Of a stretch of 44,400 nt of DNA, positions 26,417-35,815 are shown piece after piece (position 1 is the first letter of the stretch; each line of letters starts with the position of its first letter). The stretch lies in NCBI RefSeq assembly GCF_000802365.1, contig NZ_JSZE01000040.1:1-44400 (forward strand), given 5' to 3'. Source of the DNA: Xanthomonas cannabis pv. cannabis. GTDB lineage: Bacteria > Pseudomonadota > Gammaproteobacteria > Xanthomonadales > Xanthomonadaceae. The position numbers and the translations under genes were made by a program. Below the pieces are notes generated by a model, which searched no databases, had not been told where the DNA came from, and saw only the letters and a list, made by a program, of their open reading frames with translations.

Positions 26417-28273
26417 TCATCGATCGAGCCTGCAGAACTGGTAGGGATACTCCCCCTGCCCGATTTGCGAGGAAAGCCTGCGACAACTCGCCGGATCCAG
26501 CTTCACCCCATAGGCAAGCAGCTGTTGCCGCGCCTGCTCCAGTAGACGGCGATCGGCAGCCACCAATTCCCTCGCCTTGTACTCGGGAACGCGCAGCTGA
26601 CACAGTCCGGGCCGGGATGCATCGAGTTCGGCACGCAATCCATGCGCCGTCAGCCAGCGCAATTGGGCGCATTCCGGTCCAGCACTCCATCCCAGACGCC
26701 GCGCCCACCGATTCATCCGATCCACGCGGGGGCTCTGCTTGTCCTGGGTAGCATCCCATAACGCATACAGCTGGGGCCGCTCTGCCACCAGTGCGCGCAC
26801 GCGGGCGCGATAGGCATCCGACTCGGCAAGGTTGCTGGCCACACCGACATAGCGTGCCGCTGGCGCAAGCAGCGCAATCCGCCATGCCTGTGGCTGGTTT
26901 CCGACCAGTAACACGGTACTGGACGCCGGTGCATCGATCGGTGGTGGCTGCACCTGGATGCTGTGCCGTGCCCACGATTCATGGCCCCAGTCGTTCCAGC
27001 CCCCGAGCGCAATCACCGCACTCAAGAGCACCAGGCAGGCGGCCACAGTGCGGGCCCGGGCGGCAGCGAACAGCCGCTGACAGCAAAGCCAGAGCGCCAA
27101 CGGCGCCAGTAGTTCCAACGCCGCCAGGTAACGATGGATCGAAAACATGCTCTGCCAGAGCAGATAACCCACGCCGACAAACACCAGCAGCGTCATCGCC
27201 TGTGCATTCCAGCCGGGAACGGGCAACGACCTGCGCCATAGCGCACGCCCCACGATTCCCAGCACGGCCAGATAAAGCAGTGCCCAGATGCATTGAAACA
27301 GCGCAATTTCACTCACTCGCCAGGGATTGAAGGTCAGTACCAGCGGCCACGCCAACCACTCGCCAACATTGCGCGGCAGCCAACGGGTGTCACCTAGCGA
27401 GACAGGTTGCGCGAGTGGCGCGCGAAACAGGCCATTGAACTGCGGAAACAAGGGGTTGCCGAACTGCTCCCAGACCCGCAGATACCAGGGGGCAGCGATC
27501 ACGGCAAAGACCAGCAATGCCGTTAGCGCCATGCTCACCACACCCAGCGCCCGTGCGCGCGGCCGCCCACCGGCGCAGAGCGCCGCACAAGCCAATGCCA
27601 CTGCATAAGGCGCGTTGGTCAACTTGCACGCCACGGCGAGACCAAGCAAAAACCCGGCGAGCAGCCAATGACCCGCAGCAAGCGCACTACCGGCCTGTTG
27701 TCGGCGCTGCGCGCGCATCACCAATGCCAGCGCCGCGAGCAATGGCAGCGCCGTGCTTGCATCGCCCATGGTGTTGGCAAATTCGGAAAGGAATGCCGCG
27801 CTGCACAGGCCAGCCAGCGCCAGCAGCGGGGCGAGGCGAGCGCGCTGGGAGTCTGCCTCCAGCACATACCAGGCGATTGCCGCCACCGGCACGAACACCA
27901 TTGCATGCAGCACGCCCATCAGCGCGCCGGCCGTTGGCCCGGGCCAGCGTGTCAGCAGCGCGTACTGGACGATATCCAGCGCCGGATTGAAATAGCTCTG
28001 CAACTGTGCCGGAGCCAGATCCTGGGTCAGGCGACCGTGCCACCACGCATAGCCGTTATAGACGTGGTAATTGCGCAGGTCCCAGTTGGCATCCTGCCCA
28101 AGACACAACGCCACCAGACCACCTAGCAGCGCAACGGCGGTCACCGCCGCGACCATGTTGGCTGGACGCCGGAACGCGAAGCGGTGATCGGCCCAATGCA
28201 ACAAGCGGGCGATCCTGCGCCCCCGTCCGCAGGCGGCAGTGCCGGCGTAGACGCGCGCGAGCAGCGCACTCAT
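26417..28273 (-). CDS. Polytopic membrane protein, probable glycosyltransferase
   Basis: 618 residues with about ten or more hydrophobic segments from residue ~40 to ~450 and a soluble C-terminal part of ~130 residues. The first loop reads DANWDLRNYHVYNGYAWWHG, a conserved block in bacterial GT-C-like membrane proteins that use polyprenyl-phosphate sugars; I did not recognise a named family. The ATG at 28273 overlaps the stop of the upstream GT2 gene by four bases, so the two are coupled. It converges with maf with a 14-base gap. A role in transferring or flipping a lipid-linked sugar made by the neighbouring GT2 is an inference. Confidence 0.7.
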   Translation of the reverse strand: MSALLARVYAGTAACGRGRRIARLLHWADHRFAFRRPANMVAAVTAVALLGGLVALCLGQDANWDLRNYHVYNGYAWWHGRLTQDLAPAQLQSYFNPALDIVQYALLTRWPGPTAGALMGVLHAMVFVPVAAIAWYVLEADSQRARLAPLLALAGLCSAAFLSEFANTMGDASTALPLLAALALVMRAQRRQQAGSALAAGHWLLAGFLLGLAVACKLTNAPYAVALACAALCAGGRPRARALGVVSMALTALLVFAVIAAPWYLRVWEQFGNPLFPQFNGLFRAPLAQPVSLGDTRWLPRNVGEWLAWPLVLTFNPWRVSEIALFQCIWALLYLAVLGIVGRALWRRSLPVPGWNAQAMTLLVFVGVGYLLWQSMFSIHRYLAALELLAPLALWLCCQRLFAAARARTVAACLVLLSAVIALGGWNDWGHESWARHSIQVQPPPIDAPASSTVLLVGNQPQAWRIALLAPAARYVGVASNLAESDAYRARVRALVAERPQLYALWDATQDKQSPRVDRMNRWARRLGWSAGPECAQLRWLTAHGLRAELDASRPGLCQLRVPEYKARELVAADRRLLEQARQQLLAYGVKLDPASCRRLSSQIGQGEYPYQFCRLDR

Positions 28274-29244
28274 CGATGCGCCCCCGGCCCCAGCAAGGGC
28301 TCGGCAAGATAGGCCAGATGCTTGGCCTCGATGCGTCCACGGGTGACGGTATCCAGGATCAATCCGCAGGCCAGCAACAAGAACCCCAACAGCATCAGCG
28401 CCACGCACAGGATGGCGGTGGGAAAGCGCGGAACCAGGCCGGTCTGGGCGTAGGTTTCAAACAACGGGATCGCCAATCCCACCGAAGCCAGGGCACAGGC
28501 AATAAAACCCACCGAGAAAAACAACAGCGGCCGCTCGGCCTTGAACAACTTGGCGATCGTGGTGAGGATGCGCCAGCCATCGCGCCAGGTATTCAACTTG
28601 CTTTGCGAGCCTTCCGGGCGCACGCCGTAGGCGGTTTCGACCTCGGCCACCGGCATGCGCAACTGCAATGCGTGCACGGCCAGTTCGGTTTCGGTCTCGA
28701 AACCATGGGCATGGGCCGCGAAGGATTTGACATAGCGCCGCGAGAACACCCGGTACCCGGACAGCATGTCATCGAAGCTGCGCCCGAACAGCAGCCCGGC
28801 GCACCGCGTCAGCAGCACGTTCCCCAGCCGATGGCCCGGGCGATAGGCGGCCTGCTGCTGATCGCGCCGCGCGCCGACCACCATGTCCAGGCGTTCGTCG
28901 ATGAGCTTGCGCACCAGCGCGGGCGCAGCACCGGCGTCGTAGGTGGCGTCGCCGTCGACCAGCACGTAGATGTCGGCTTCGACGTCGGCAAATCCACGCC
29001 GCACCACGTTGCCCTTGCCTTGCAGTGCGACGCGACATACCTGTGCACCTGCTGCCGCGGCGACTGCTGCGGTGGCATCGCTGGAATTGTTGTCCAGCAC
29101 GTAGATCACCGCGCCCGGCAGGGCGGCAGCAAACGCGCCGACCACCTCGGCCACTGTTGCCGCTTCGTCATGGCAAGGCACCAGCACGGCGATTCGAATC
29201 CCGGACAGCGGTGCGGGATGGGTAACAGGCAAGGATTGCGTCAT
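28270..29244 (-). CDS. GT2 glycosyltransferase, polyprenyl-phosphate sugar type
   Basis: 324 residues. RIAVLVPCHDEAATVAEVV begins a GT-A fold, LDNNSSDAT and VLVDGDATYD give the nucleotide- and metal-binding residues, and the two C-terminal hydrophobic helices (about 235-300) anchor it in the inner membrane. This layout matches dolichyl/undecaprenyl-phosphate mannosyl- or glucosyltransferases. It should make the lipid-linked donor used by the GT-C partners on either side. The start at 29244 is eight bases behind the stop of the upstream GT39-like gene; the downstream gene overlaps by four bases. Confidence 0.85.
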   Translation of the reverse strand: MTQSLPVTHPAPLSGIRIAVLVPCHDEAATVAEVVGAFAAALPGAVIYVLDNNSSDATAAVAAAAGAQVCRVALQGKGNVVRRGFADVEADIYVLVDGDATYDAGAAPALVRKLIDERLDMVVGARRDQQQAAYRPGHRLGNVLLTRCAGLLFGRSFDDMLSGYRVFSRRYVKSFAAHAHGFETETELAVHALQLRMPVAEVETAYGVRPEGSQSKLNTWRDGWRILTTIAKLFKAERPLLFFSVGFIACALASVGLAIPLFETYAQTGLVPRFPTAILCVALMLLGFLLLACGLILDTVTRGRIEAKHLAYLAEPLLGPGAHR

Positions 29245-29252
29245 TGGGCGAT

Positions 29253-31088
29253 CTAGGGAACGGTGACGGGCTGCTCCCACCAGTCCTCGACGCTGCCGTC
29301 GCGGCCGTGCAGGCGCAGTCCCAACCAGTGCGTGCCTGGCGGCAGCGCGTGCGTGTCGAGCGTGGCGGAGAAGCCGACGTTCGGGTGCTGCGGGTCGGTA
29401 GAAATCTTCCAGTACGGGCGCACGTCCAGCGCGCTGCCGTAAGCGACCTGCGCAACCGGGCGACCGTTAAGCAGCAGCTCCACGGCCGCCAGGCCGACGC
29501 CGTCCTTGAATGCCCAACCGCGCACCTGAACCTGGCCGGACACCGCCGCGTCCGGCAGCGGCGTGTCGATCCAGGCCATCGCCGGGGTGATGCACACCCC
29601 GGGCGCGCGCTGCGCCGGCAATGCAAGCAGCAGGAAGCGCTGATAGCCGTGATCGGTGGAGACGACGGTGGGCGATGGCAATGGCCCGACCATCTTGCAG
29701 ATGTCGTGGTAGCGCACGAGCAGATCGCGGTAACGCTGATCGCTGGGCGACAGCACCAGCAATCGCGGCCCATCCCGCGTGCCATCGCTGAGCAACCCCC
29801 ACTGCAGCAACTGCGCACTGCGCCCGTGCTTGTCGTTCAAGTCGGCGCGCAGCACCTCGATATTGGCGTCGTGCAACTGGAAACCGAGCTCGGCGCCGAC
29901 CTTGAAGTTTTCTGCCAGCACGCGCGTGCCCGGCGGCATCTGCGCCAGCTGACGTTTGACCGCGCGCGCCAGATCGTTCCAGCCGGCAAAGTTGCGCGGG
30001 TAGTATTTTTCGCCAGCCGCGTGCGCGCGGATCGACGGCACCGAGACGGCCAGGTAATAGCCATACGCACCAAGCGTGCCGAGCAGCGCGATCAGCCACG
30101 CCGCACGGCGCAGCGGGTGCGGCCAGCGCATCAGGATCACCGGCACCGCCACCAGCAGCGCCAGATACCCCGGTAGTGGCCAATGGAAGCTGATCCGCTC
30201 GGCATCGCTGAAGAACCCGAGCACGAAGATCGCCACGGTCGAAATGCCGCCTAGCAAACCGAAGTAACGCCACTGCGCACGCGAACCGCCACCGGTCCGC
30301 GTGCCAGCCAGGCCCACCTTGACCATTGCCCAGGCCAGCAACGGCGTCACCAGTGCCGCCTGGATCAGCAGAAACCACAGCCCGGTGATCTGAAAGCGCC
30401 ACGGGTGCCGGTCGACCAACTGGAAGCGCAGGCCGGCCTCGTCATGGTCGGTGTTCCAGAACAGCAGCGGCAGCCAGCTCATCGCGCCCACCGTCAGCGC
30501 CATCCAGATGCGCGGGTCGCGCATCACCGCCCGTCCCTGCGGAATGCACAGCAGCGCGATGCAGCCCACCCCGATCACGCCGGCAAAGCGGTAGTGGCTG
30601 AGCGCGCCGATCACCAGACCGATGGCGAGCTCCAGCGCACTGGTGGCATCAACCTCGCGCAGCAAGCGCGCGCCAGCGTCCATGCACAGCACCGCTGCCA
30701 AGGCCATCGGCACATCCGGCACCGCCAGGATGCCCAGCGTGGCCGACAGCGGCATCAGCAGGGTCAGGCTGCCGGCCTGCCAGCCCAGGGTGGAGCCGAA
30801 CCAGCGCGTGGCGATGTGCGCGATCAACCAGGGAATCAGCGCGGCGATGGCCAGAAACGGTAACCGCAAGGCCAGCAGATGATGCCCGCCCAGCTCCACG
30901 CCCAGCCGCGCCAGCCAGGCGGTCAGGCCCGGCAGATCCGAGTAGGCCGCGGCCAGATGCTGACCTTCCTGCCAGTAAAACGCCTCGTCCACGAATAGCG
31001 GCAAGCGTGCGGCGATCAATAGCTTGACGGCCGTCGCCAGTGTCCACAGGATCACGAAGGTGCGATGTGCGCGTTGGTCCCCCTGCAT
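29253..31088 (-). CDS. GT39-like membrane glycosyltransferase
   Basis: 611 residues. The first periplasmic loop contains PLFVDEAFYWQEGQ, the acidic motif of ArnT/PMT-type GT-C enzymes, followed by about ten membrane segments to residue ~370. The C-terminal ~110 residues (VQVRGWAFKDGVGLAAVELL ... LPPGTHWLGLRLHG) form an Ig-like beta domain found at the end of several bacterial GT39 proteins. Such enzymes transfer a sugar from polyprenyl phosphate to lipid A, protein or another acceptor; here the acceptor is unknown. The ATG at 31088 is chosen; a GTG at 31112, closer to the divergent moxR gene, is the alternative. Confidence 0.82.
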   Translation of the reverse strand: MQGDQRAHRTFVILWTLATAVKLLIAARLPLFVDEAFYWQEGQHLAAAYSDLPGLTAWLARLGVELGGHHLLALRLPFLAIAALIPWLIAHIATRWFGSTLGWQAGSLTLLMPLSATLGILAVPDVPMALAAVLCMDAGARLLREVDATSALELAIGLVIGALSHYRFAGVIGVGCIALLCIPQGRAVMRDPRIWMALTVGAMSWLPLLFWNTDHDEAGLRFQLVDRHPWRFQITGLWFLLIQAALVTPLLAWAMVKVGLAGTRTGGGSRAQWRYFGLLGGISTVAIFVLGFFSDAERISFHWPLPGYLALLVAVPVILMRWPHPLRRAAWLIALLGTLGAYGYYLAVSVPSIRAHAAGEKYYPRNFAGWNDLARAVKRQLAQMPPGTRVLAENFKVGAELGFQLHDANIEVLRADLNDKHGRSAQLLQWGLLSDGTRDGPRLLVLSPSDQRYRDLLVRYHDICKMVGPLPSPTVVSTDHGYQRFLLLALPAQRAPGVCITPAMAWIDTPLPDAAVSGQVQVRGWAFKDGVGLAAVELLLNGRPVAQVAYGSALDVRPYWKISTDPQHPNVGFSATLDTHALPPGTHWLGLRLHGRDGSVEDWWEQPVTVP

Positions 31089-31125
31089 TGCCCTGTGCAC
31101 TCTTCTTTTCACCTACGGAATTGTG

Positions 31126-32079
31126 ATGTCGACACCGCTGCGTTCCACGGAAATGCTAACCGATGCGCTGCGTCAATCGCTGCGGCGCGCGCAAGACCAG
31201 GTCAATTCGCTGCTGCTGGGCAAGGCGCAGGAAGTGCGGCTGGCGTTCGTGGCGCTGCTGTCCGGCGGCCATCTGCTGATCGAGGATCTGCCCGGCCTGG
31301 GCAAGACCACCCTGGCCCACGCGATGGCGTCCAGCCTGGGGCTGGGCTTCCAGCGCGTGCAGTTCACCTCCGACCTGCTGCCGGCGGATGTGCTGGGCGT
31401 GTCGGTCTACGACGCGGCCTCGCGCCAGTTCCAGTTCCATCCCGGCCCGGTGTTCACCAACGTGCTGCTGGCCGATGAGATCAATCGCGCCCCGCCGCGC
31501 ACGCAAAGCTCGCTGCTCGAAGCCATGGCCGAGCAGCAGGTGACACTGGACGGCGTGACGCATGCGTTGCCGGAGCCGTTCTTCGTGATCGCCACGCAGA
31601 ACCCGGTCGATCTGTCCGGCACGTTCCCGCTACCCGATTCGCAACTGGACCGCTTCCTGCTGCGGCTGAGTCTGGGCTACCCCAGCGCCGATGCCGAGCG
31701 CGCGCTGCTGTCGGGCACCGACCGACGCGAGCTGATCGCCCAGGCCGCCCCGCAACTCAGCGACGCCGACGTGGTGGCGCTGCGCGCAGTGGTCGGCCAG
31801 GTCCACACCAGCGATGCCTTGATCGGTTATGTGCAGGCCTTGCTGCTGCGCAGCCGTCAGCACGCCGGGGTGCGCGTGGGGCTGTCGCCACGCGCCGGCA
31901 TCGCGCTGTTGCGTGCCGCCAAGGCCTACGCGCTGCTGCTGGGGCGCGAACATGTGCTACCGGAAGACGTGCAGGCGCTGTTTGTCGCCGTGGCCGGGCA
32001 CCGGCTGGTGCCGGAGGCCGAATCCTCGTCCGGGCCGGCACTGGCCAAGGCGCTGCTGCACAGTGTGCCGGTGGACTGA
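31126..32079 (+). CDS. MoxR-type AAA+ ATPase
   Basis: 317 residues. Walker A is in IEDLPGLGKTTLAHAM (about 48-63), Walker B in LLADEINRAPPRTQ (about 115), and VIATQNPVDLSGTFPLPDSQ with sensor and arginine residues follows. MoxR ATPases act as chaperones that activate partner complexes; their genes are usually next to DUF58 and transglutaminase-like genes, as here. GGA lies six bases before the ATG at 31126. It starts the four-gene set moxR-DUF58-tgpA-slp. Confidence 0.9.
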   Translation: MSTPLRSTEMLTDALRQSLRRAQDQVNSLLLGKAQEVRLAFVALLSGGHLLIEDLPGLGKTTLAHAMASSLGLGFQRVQFTSDLLPADVLGVSVYDAASRQFQFHPGPVFTNVLLADEINRAPPRTQSSLLEAMAEQQVTLDGVTHALPEPFFVIATQNPVDLSGTFPLPDSQLDRFLLRLSLGYPSADAERALLSGTDRRELIAQAAPQLSDADVVALRAVVGQVHTSDALIGYVQALLLRSRQHAGVRVGLSPRAGIALLRAAKAYALLLGREHVLPEDVQALFVAVAGHRLVPEAESSSGPALAKALLHSVPVD

Positions 32080-32084
32080 CCCAG

Positions 32085-33041
32085 GTGCGTGCGCCACTGC
32101 GCGGCATCGGCCGCCGGCTCAGCCTGCTGGCGCGTCCGCGGGGAGCCGAAGCCTTGCCGATCGTGCTGGACCGGCGGCGCATCTATGTGCTGCCCACCCG
32201 CTTCGGACTGTTCGTCACCGCACTGTTGCTGGCGATGCTGCTGGGCGCGCTGAACTACAACAACAACCCCGCGCTGCTGCTGGCGCTGCTGTTGGCCACC
32301 GCCGGGGTCGCCAGCAGCATCATGGCGCACCTGCAGTTGTCGGCGCTGCGGATCGAGGCGGTGTCGGCCGAGCCGGTGGTGGCCGGCGAGCCGCTGCGCA
32401 TGCGGGTGTCGCTGGCACGCCGCGACACCCGCGCGCGCCGCGGCGTGCGCCTGGATCATCTGGACAGCAGCGGCTTCTGTTCGCTGGTCGACCACGACAT
32501 GGCCGAGGTCGACTTGCTGGTGCCCACCGCACGCCGCGGCTGGCAGGACATCGAACGCATCCGCCTGTCCAGTACCCAACCGCTGGGGCTGGTACGGGCA
32601 TGGTCGTGGGCGTGGCCGGAAACGCCGCTGCTGGCCTACCCCAGACCCGAAGAACAGGGGCCGTCATTGCCCGAGGGCGCCGGGTCGCCCAACCAGACCC
32701 GGCTGCACGCGCAAGGCGAGGAACTGCATCAGCTGCGCCCGTACCGCACAGGCGATGCGCCACGCACGATTTCCTGGAAGCACTCGGCGCGGCGCGACAC
32801 CTTGCTGGTGCGCGAGTACGAGCAACCGCTCGGTATCGAAGTGACGCTGGACTGGCGCAGCCTCCACGCGCTGCCCTACGAGCGCCGCATCGCGCGGCTG
32901 GCGCGCTGGGTCAACCTGGCCGAGCGCGACGGGCGACGCTACCGGCTGCTGCTGCCGGGCCAACCCCCGCTGGGCCCTGCACAGGGGCCTTCGCACCATC
33001 ACCTCTGCCTACGCGCGCTGGCGCTGCTGCCCCATGACTGA
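32085..33041 (+). CDS. DUF58 (VWA-like) membrane-linked protein
   Basis: 318 residues. Two hydrophobic helices near residues 38-80 are followed by a soluble domain with the DUF58 signature RPYRTGDAPRTISWKHSARR (about 222-241) and LLVREYEQP. DUF58 proteins pair with MoxR ATPases; their biochemical role is unknown. A GTG start six bases after the moxR stop is taken. The end overlaps tgpA by eight bases. Confidence 0.88.
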   Translation: MRAPLRGIGRRLSLLARPRGAEALPIVLDRRRIYVLPTRFGLFVTALLLAMLLGALNYNNNPALLLALLLATAGVASSIMAHLQLSALRIEAVSAEPVVAGEPLRMRVSLARRDTRARRGVRLDHLDSSGFCSLVDHDMAEVDLLVPTARRGWQDIERIRLSSTQPLGLVRAWSWAWPETPLLAYPRPEEQGPSLPEGAGSPNQTRLHAQGEELHQLRPYRTGDAPRTISWKHSARRDTLLVREYEQPLGIEVTLDWRSLHALPYERRIARLARWVNLAERDGRRYRLLLPGQPPLGPAQGPSHHHLCLRALALLPHD

Positions 33042-34986
33042 GCCGGCCCTTCCCATTTCCCAGGCCAGCCGTGGCTGGGTGCTGGCCACCAGCTGGCTGG
33101 CGCTCACGCCGTTGCTGCTGCAGCTGCCCGGGTTGCTGGCCTCCACCATCGCCATCGCCGCAATGCTGGTGGGCGTGATGAGCTGGCGCGGCACCCTGAT
33201 GGCACCGGTGCGCGTCCTGCTGGTGATCGCGATGCTGGCGGCGGTGTATTGGCAAATTGGCATGCGTTTCGGGCGCGACACCGGCTGCGCGGTGCTGGCG
33301 GCGATGCTGGCGATCAAGGCCTCCGAACTGCGCACCCTGCGCGATGCGCGCAGCCTGCTGGGCTTTGCATTGTTTGCGCCGTTTGCGGCCTTCCTGCTCG
33401 ACCAGGGCCCGACGACGATGGGCCTGGCGCTGCTGGCGGTGGTCAGCGCCCTGCTCAGCATGCAGCGGCTGGCCGACGAAGAGCACCGCACCGGCACGCC
33501 CGGCCTGCGCCTGCAGCTGCGCAGCATCGGCAAACTGGTCGCCATCGGCGTGCCGCTGGCGCTGGTCACCTTCTGGCTGCTGCCGCGCCTGAGTTCGCCG
33601 TTGTGGGGCGTGCCCGAGCGCGCACTGTCGCGGCCCGGCCTGTCGGACAACATGTCCCCGGGCGAATGGATCGACCTGATGGCCGACGACAGCCCGGCCT
33701 TGCGCGTGCAGTTCACCGGCAAGGCACCACCGCCGCAGCAACGCTACTGGCGCGGACCAGTGATGTGGGACTTCGACGGCCGTACCTGGCAGCGCGCGCG
33801 CTGGACCGGCCGCGGCCAGCCCGCCTCGGTCACCGCAGGCCCGCAAACCTATCGTTACCGACTGGACTACGAGCCCACCGATCGTCGCCAGCTGGTGTCG
33901 CTGGACCTGCCGACCCAGGGCGTTGCCAACGCCGAGCTCTCACCCGATTACGAACTGTTCGCGCAGCGCCCGTTGAGCGCGTTAACACGCTGGGAGCTGC
34001 AATCGGCACCGCCCACCCGTTTCGATACCGACCTGCCCGACCAGCTACGCAAGCGCGCGCTCGCGCTGCCTCCAGGCTTCAATCCGCGCACGCTCACCCT
34101 GGCCCGGCAATGGCGCGCGGAGGCCGGCAGCAACGACGATGCGGTGGTGCAGCGCGCGCTGGGCTGGATCACCCGCGAATTCGCCTACACGCTGGATACG
34201 CCGCTGCTCGGCCGCAACAGCGTGGACGAATTCCTGTTCCAGCAAAAGGCCGGTTTCTGCGAACACTTCAGTTCTTCATTCGTGGTGCTGATGCGTGCGG
34301 CCGGCATCCCGGCGCGCGTGGTCACCGGCTATGCCGGCGGCACCTACAACGGGCTGGGCAACTACTGGGTGGTGCGGCGCATGGATGCCCATGCCTGGAC
34401 CGAGGTGTGGCTGGCCGGCCGCGGCTGGGTGCGCGTGGACCCGACTGCGGCGGTGGCGCCGGAACGCATCTACGACACGCTGGAAGATCGCCTGCAGACC
34501 GATGGCGGCGCCGGCCTGGCCCAGCTCGGCACCTGGGCCGGCCTGAGCCAGGTCGGCGACTGGCTGCGCCGCGGCTGGAACGACCTGGTGCTGTCATTCA
34601 ATGCCGACCGCCAGCAGCGCCTGCTGCAGCCGTTCGGCATCGACCGCCTAGAGCCCACGCAACTGGCCGCCATCTTCGGCGTGTTTGCCGTCAGTGCCCT
34701 GGCCTGGATGGGCTGGCTGCTGGCTCGCGGCGAGCGCGAACGCGACCCGCTACTGCGCGCCTGGCATCGGCTGAGTCGCCGCTACGGCAAGCTGGGCCTG
34801 GCCCGCGAACCCCACGAACCGGCCATTGACTGGGCGCAACGCGTCGCCCGTTCGCACCCGGACACGGCACTGTTGGCGCTCAGCCAACGTTTCGCTGCCG
34901 CGCGATACGCTGGCGCTGATTCCGACAGCGCCACTCTCCTGAAAGACCTGCTGCAGCATCGCCCGCGAACCGGAGCTTCCTCATGA
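33034..34986 (+). CDS. TgpA-type transmembrane transglutaminase-like protein
   Basis: 650 residues. The N-terminal ~180 residues form about six membrane segments (DUF3488), then a periplasmic transglutaminase-like core with catalytic cysteine in GFCEHFSSSFVVLMRAAGIP (about 409), histidine in DAHAWTEVW (about 452) and aspartate in GWVRVDPT. A further helix (about 555-575) and a C-terminal DUF4129-like cytosolic part follow. The Pseudomonas homologue TgpA is essential there; substrate is unknown. It overlaps DUF58 by eight bases and the slp gene by four. Confidence 0.9.
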   Translation: MTEPALPISQASRGWVLATSWLALTPLLLQLPGLLASTIAIAAMLVGVMSWRGTLMAPVRVLLVIAMLAAVYWQIGMRFGRDTGCAVLAAMLAIKASELRTLRDARSLLGFALFAPFAAFLLDQGPTTMGLALLAVVSALLSMQRLADEEHRTGTPGLRLQLRSIGKLVAIGVPLALVTFWLLPRLSSPLWGVPERALSRPGLSDNMSPGEWIDLMADDSPALRVQFTGKAPPPQQRYWRGPVMWDFDGRTWQRARWTGRGQPASVTAGPQTYRYRLDYEPTDRRQLVSLDLPTQGVANAELSPDYELFAQRPLSALTRWELQSAPPTRFDTDLPDQLRKRALALPPGFNPRTLTLARQWRAEAGSNDDAVVQRALGWITREFAYTLDTPLLGRNSVDEFLFQQKAGFCEHFSSSFVVLMRAAGIPARVVTGYAGGTYNGLGNYWVVRRMDAHAWTEVWLAGRGWVRVDPTAAVAPERIYDTLEDRLQTDGGAGLAQLGTWAGLSQVGDWLRRGWNDLVLSFNADRQQRLLQPFGIDRLEPTQLAAIFGVFAVSALAWMGWLLARGERERDPLLRAWHRLSRRYGKLGLAREPHEPAIDWAQRVARSHPDTALLALSQRFAAARYAGADSDSATLLKDLLQHRPRTGASS

Positions 34987-35516
34987 GTACCCGTTTTCTG
35001 TTCCCCATTGTCGCTGTGCTCGGGCTCGCAGCCTGCGCGACCGCGCCCAAGCCGCTGCAGGGCCAGTTCCCCACGGTCAGCCCTAGCGATTCCACGGCCA
35101 GCGCGCAGCTGGGCACCTCGGTGCGCTGGGGCGGCAAGATCATTCAGACCAAACCCGCCCAGGGCCAGACCTGCTTCGAGCTGATCTCGCGTCCGCTCAA
35201 CGCCAGTGGCCGTCCGGACCGCAATGCGGTGGATGCCAGCGATGGCCGCTTCCTGGCATGCCGCTCGGGCTTCTATGACCCGGCCGTGTTCGAGCCGGGC
35301 CGCGAGGTCACCTTCATCGGCAAGATCGAAGGCTATGAAACCACCAAGATCGGCGAGTACGACTACAAGCTGCCCAAGGTGGCTGCCGATGTGGTGTATC
35401 TGTGGCCGGAAGTGCGCGACGTCGACGTGATTCCGGCCTACCCGTACGGCCCATGGGGCGACCCGTGGGGTCCGCGTTGGGGAGGCGGCTGGGGTTGGGG
35501 CCGCGGTTGGTGGTAA
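34983..35516 (+). CDS. slp: Slp-family outer membrane lipoprotein
   Basis: 177 residues. The signal peptide ends in lipobox LAAC, followed by the Slp-domain pattern (LGTSVRWGGKIIQTKPAQ, CFELISRPLNASGRPD, FYDPAVFEPGREVTFIGKI). Slp lipoproteins of E. coli are induced on carbon starvation. The tail is odd: the last ~24 residues are a glycine/tryptophan/proline-rich segment (YGPWGDPWGPRWGGGW), not part of the Slp core. The ATG overlaps the tgpA stop by four bases, so it is translated with the MoxR set. Confidence 0.88.
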   Translation: MSTRFLFPIVAVLGLAACATAPKPLQGQFPTVSPSDSTASAQLGTSVRWGGKIIQTKPAQGQTCFELISRPLNASGRPDRNAVDASDGRFLACRSGFYDPAVFEPGREVTFIGKIEGYETTKIGEYDYKLPKVAADVVYLWPEVRDVDVIPAYPYGPWGDPWGPRWGGGWGWGRGWW

Positions 35517-35540
35517 TCCACCGCTGAGTCAGCCGCGATG

Positions 35541-35575
35541 CAAAACGCCGCTCTTGAAGGAGCGGCGTTTTTGTT
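35541..35575 (+). terminator. Rho-independent terminator of the moxR-slp set
   Basis: AACGCCGCTC and GAGCGGCGTT form a 10-bp stem around TTGAAG, followed by TTTGTT and preceded by AAA. It lies 25 bases after the slp stop codon. Confidence 0.9.
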
Positions 35576-35815
35576 GGTGCGGATCAAGCCGCCTGCGGCG
35601 CGTTTCGGCAGGATCGTTATTTCGCCATTTCGCCGGCCCCGGCGCTACGCGGGCGCAACAAGGCCGGAATCGCGGCTGCGCGGCTACACGGCTGCCATGA
35701 GCGCCTATTGGTGTGCATCGGCTCGTGACCGCAGTAGCGACGACCGGCCATGCTCAAGCCCGGCCTGCCGTTGTCGCTCGACCATCTGTTCGGCCACATC
35801 GGTGGCGACGTCCCG

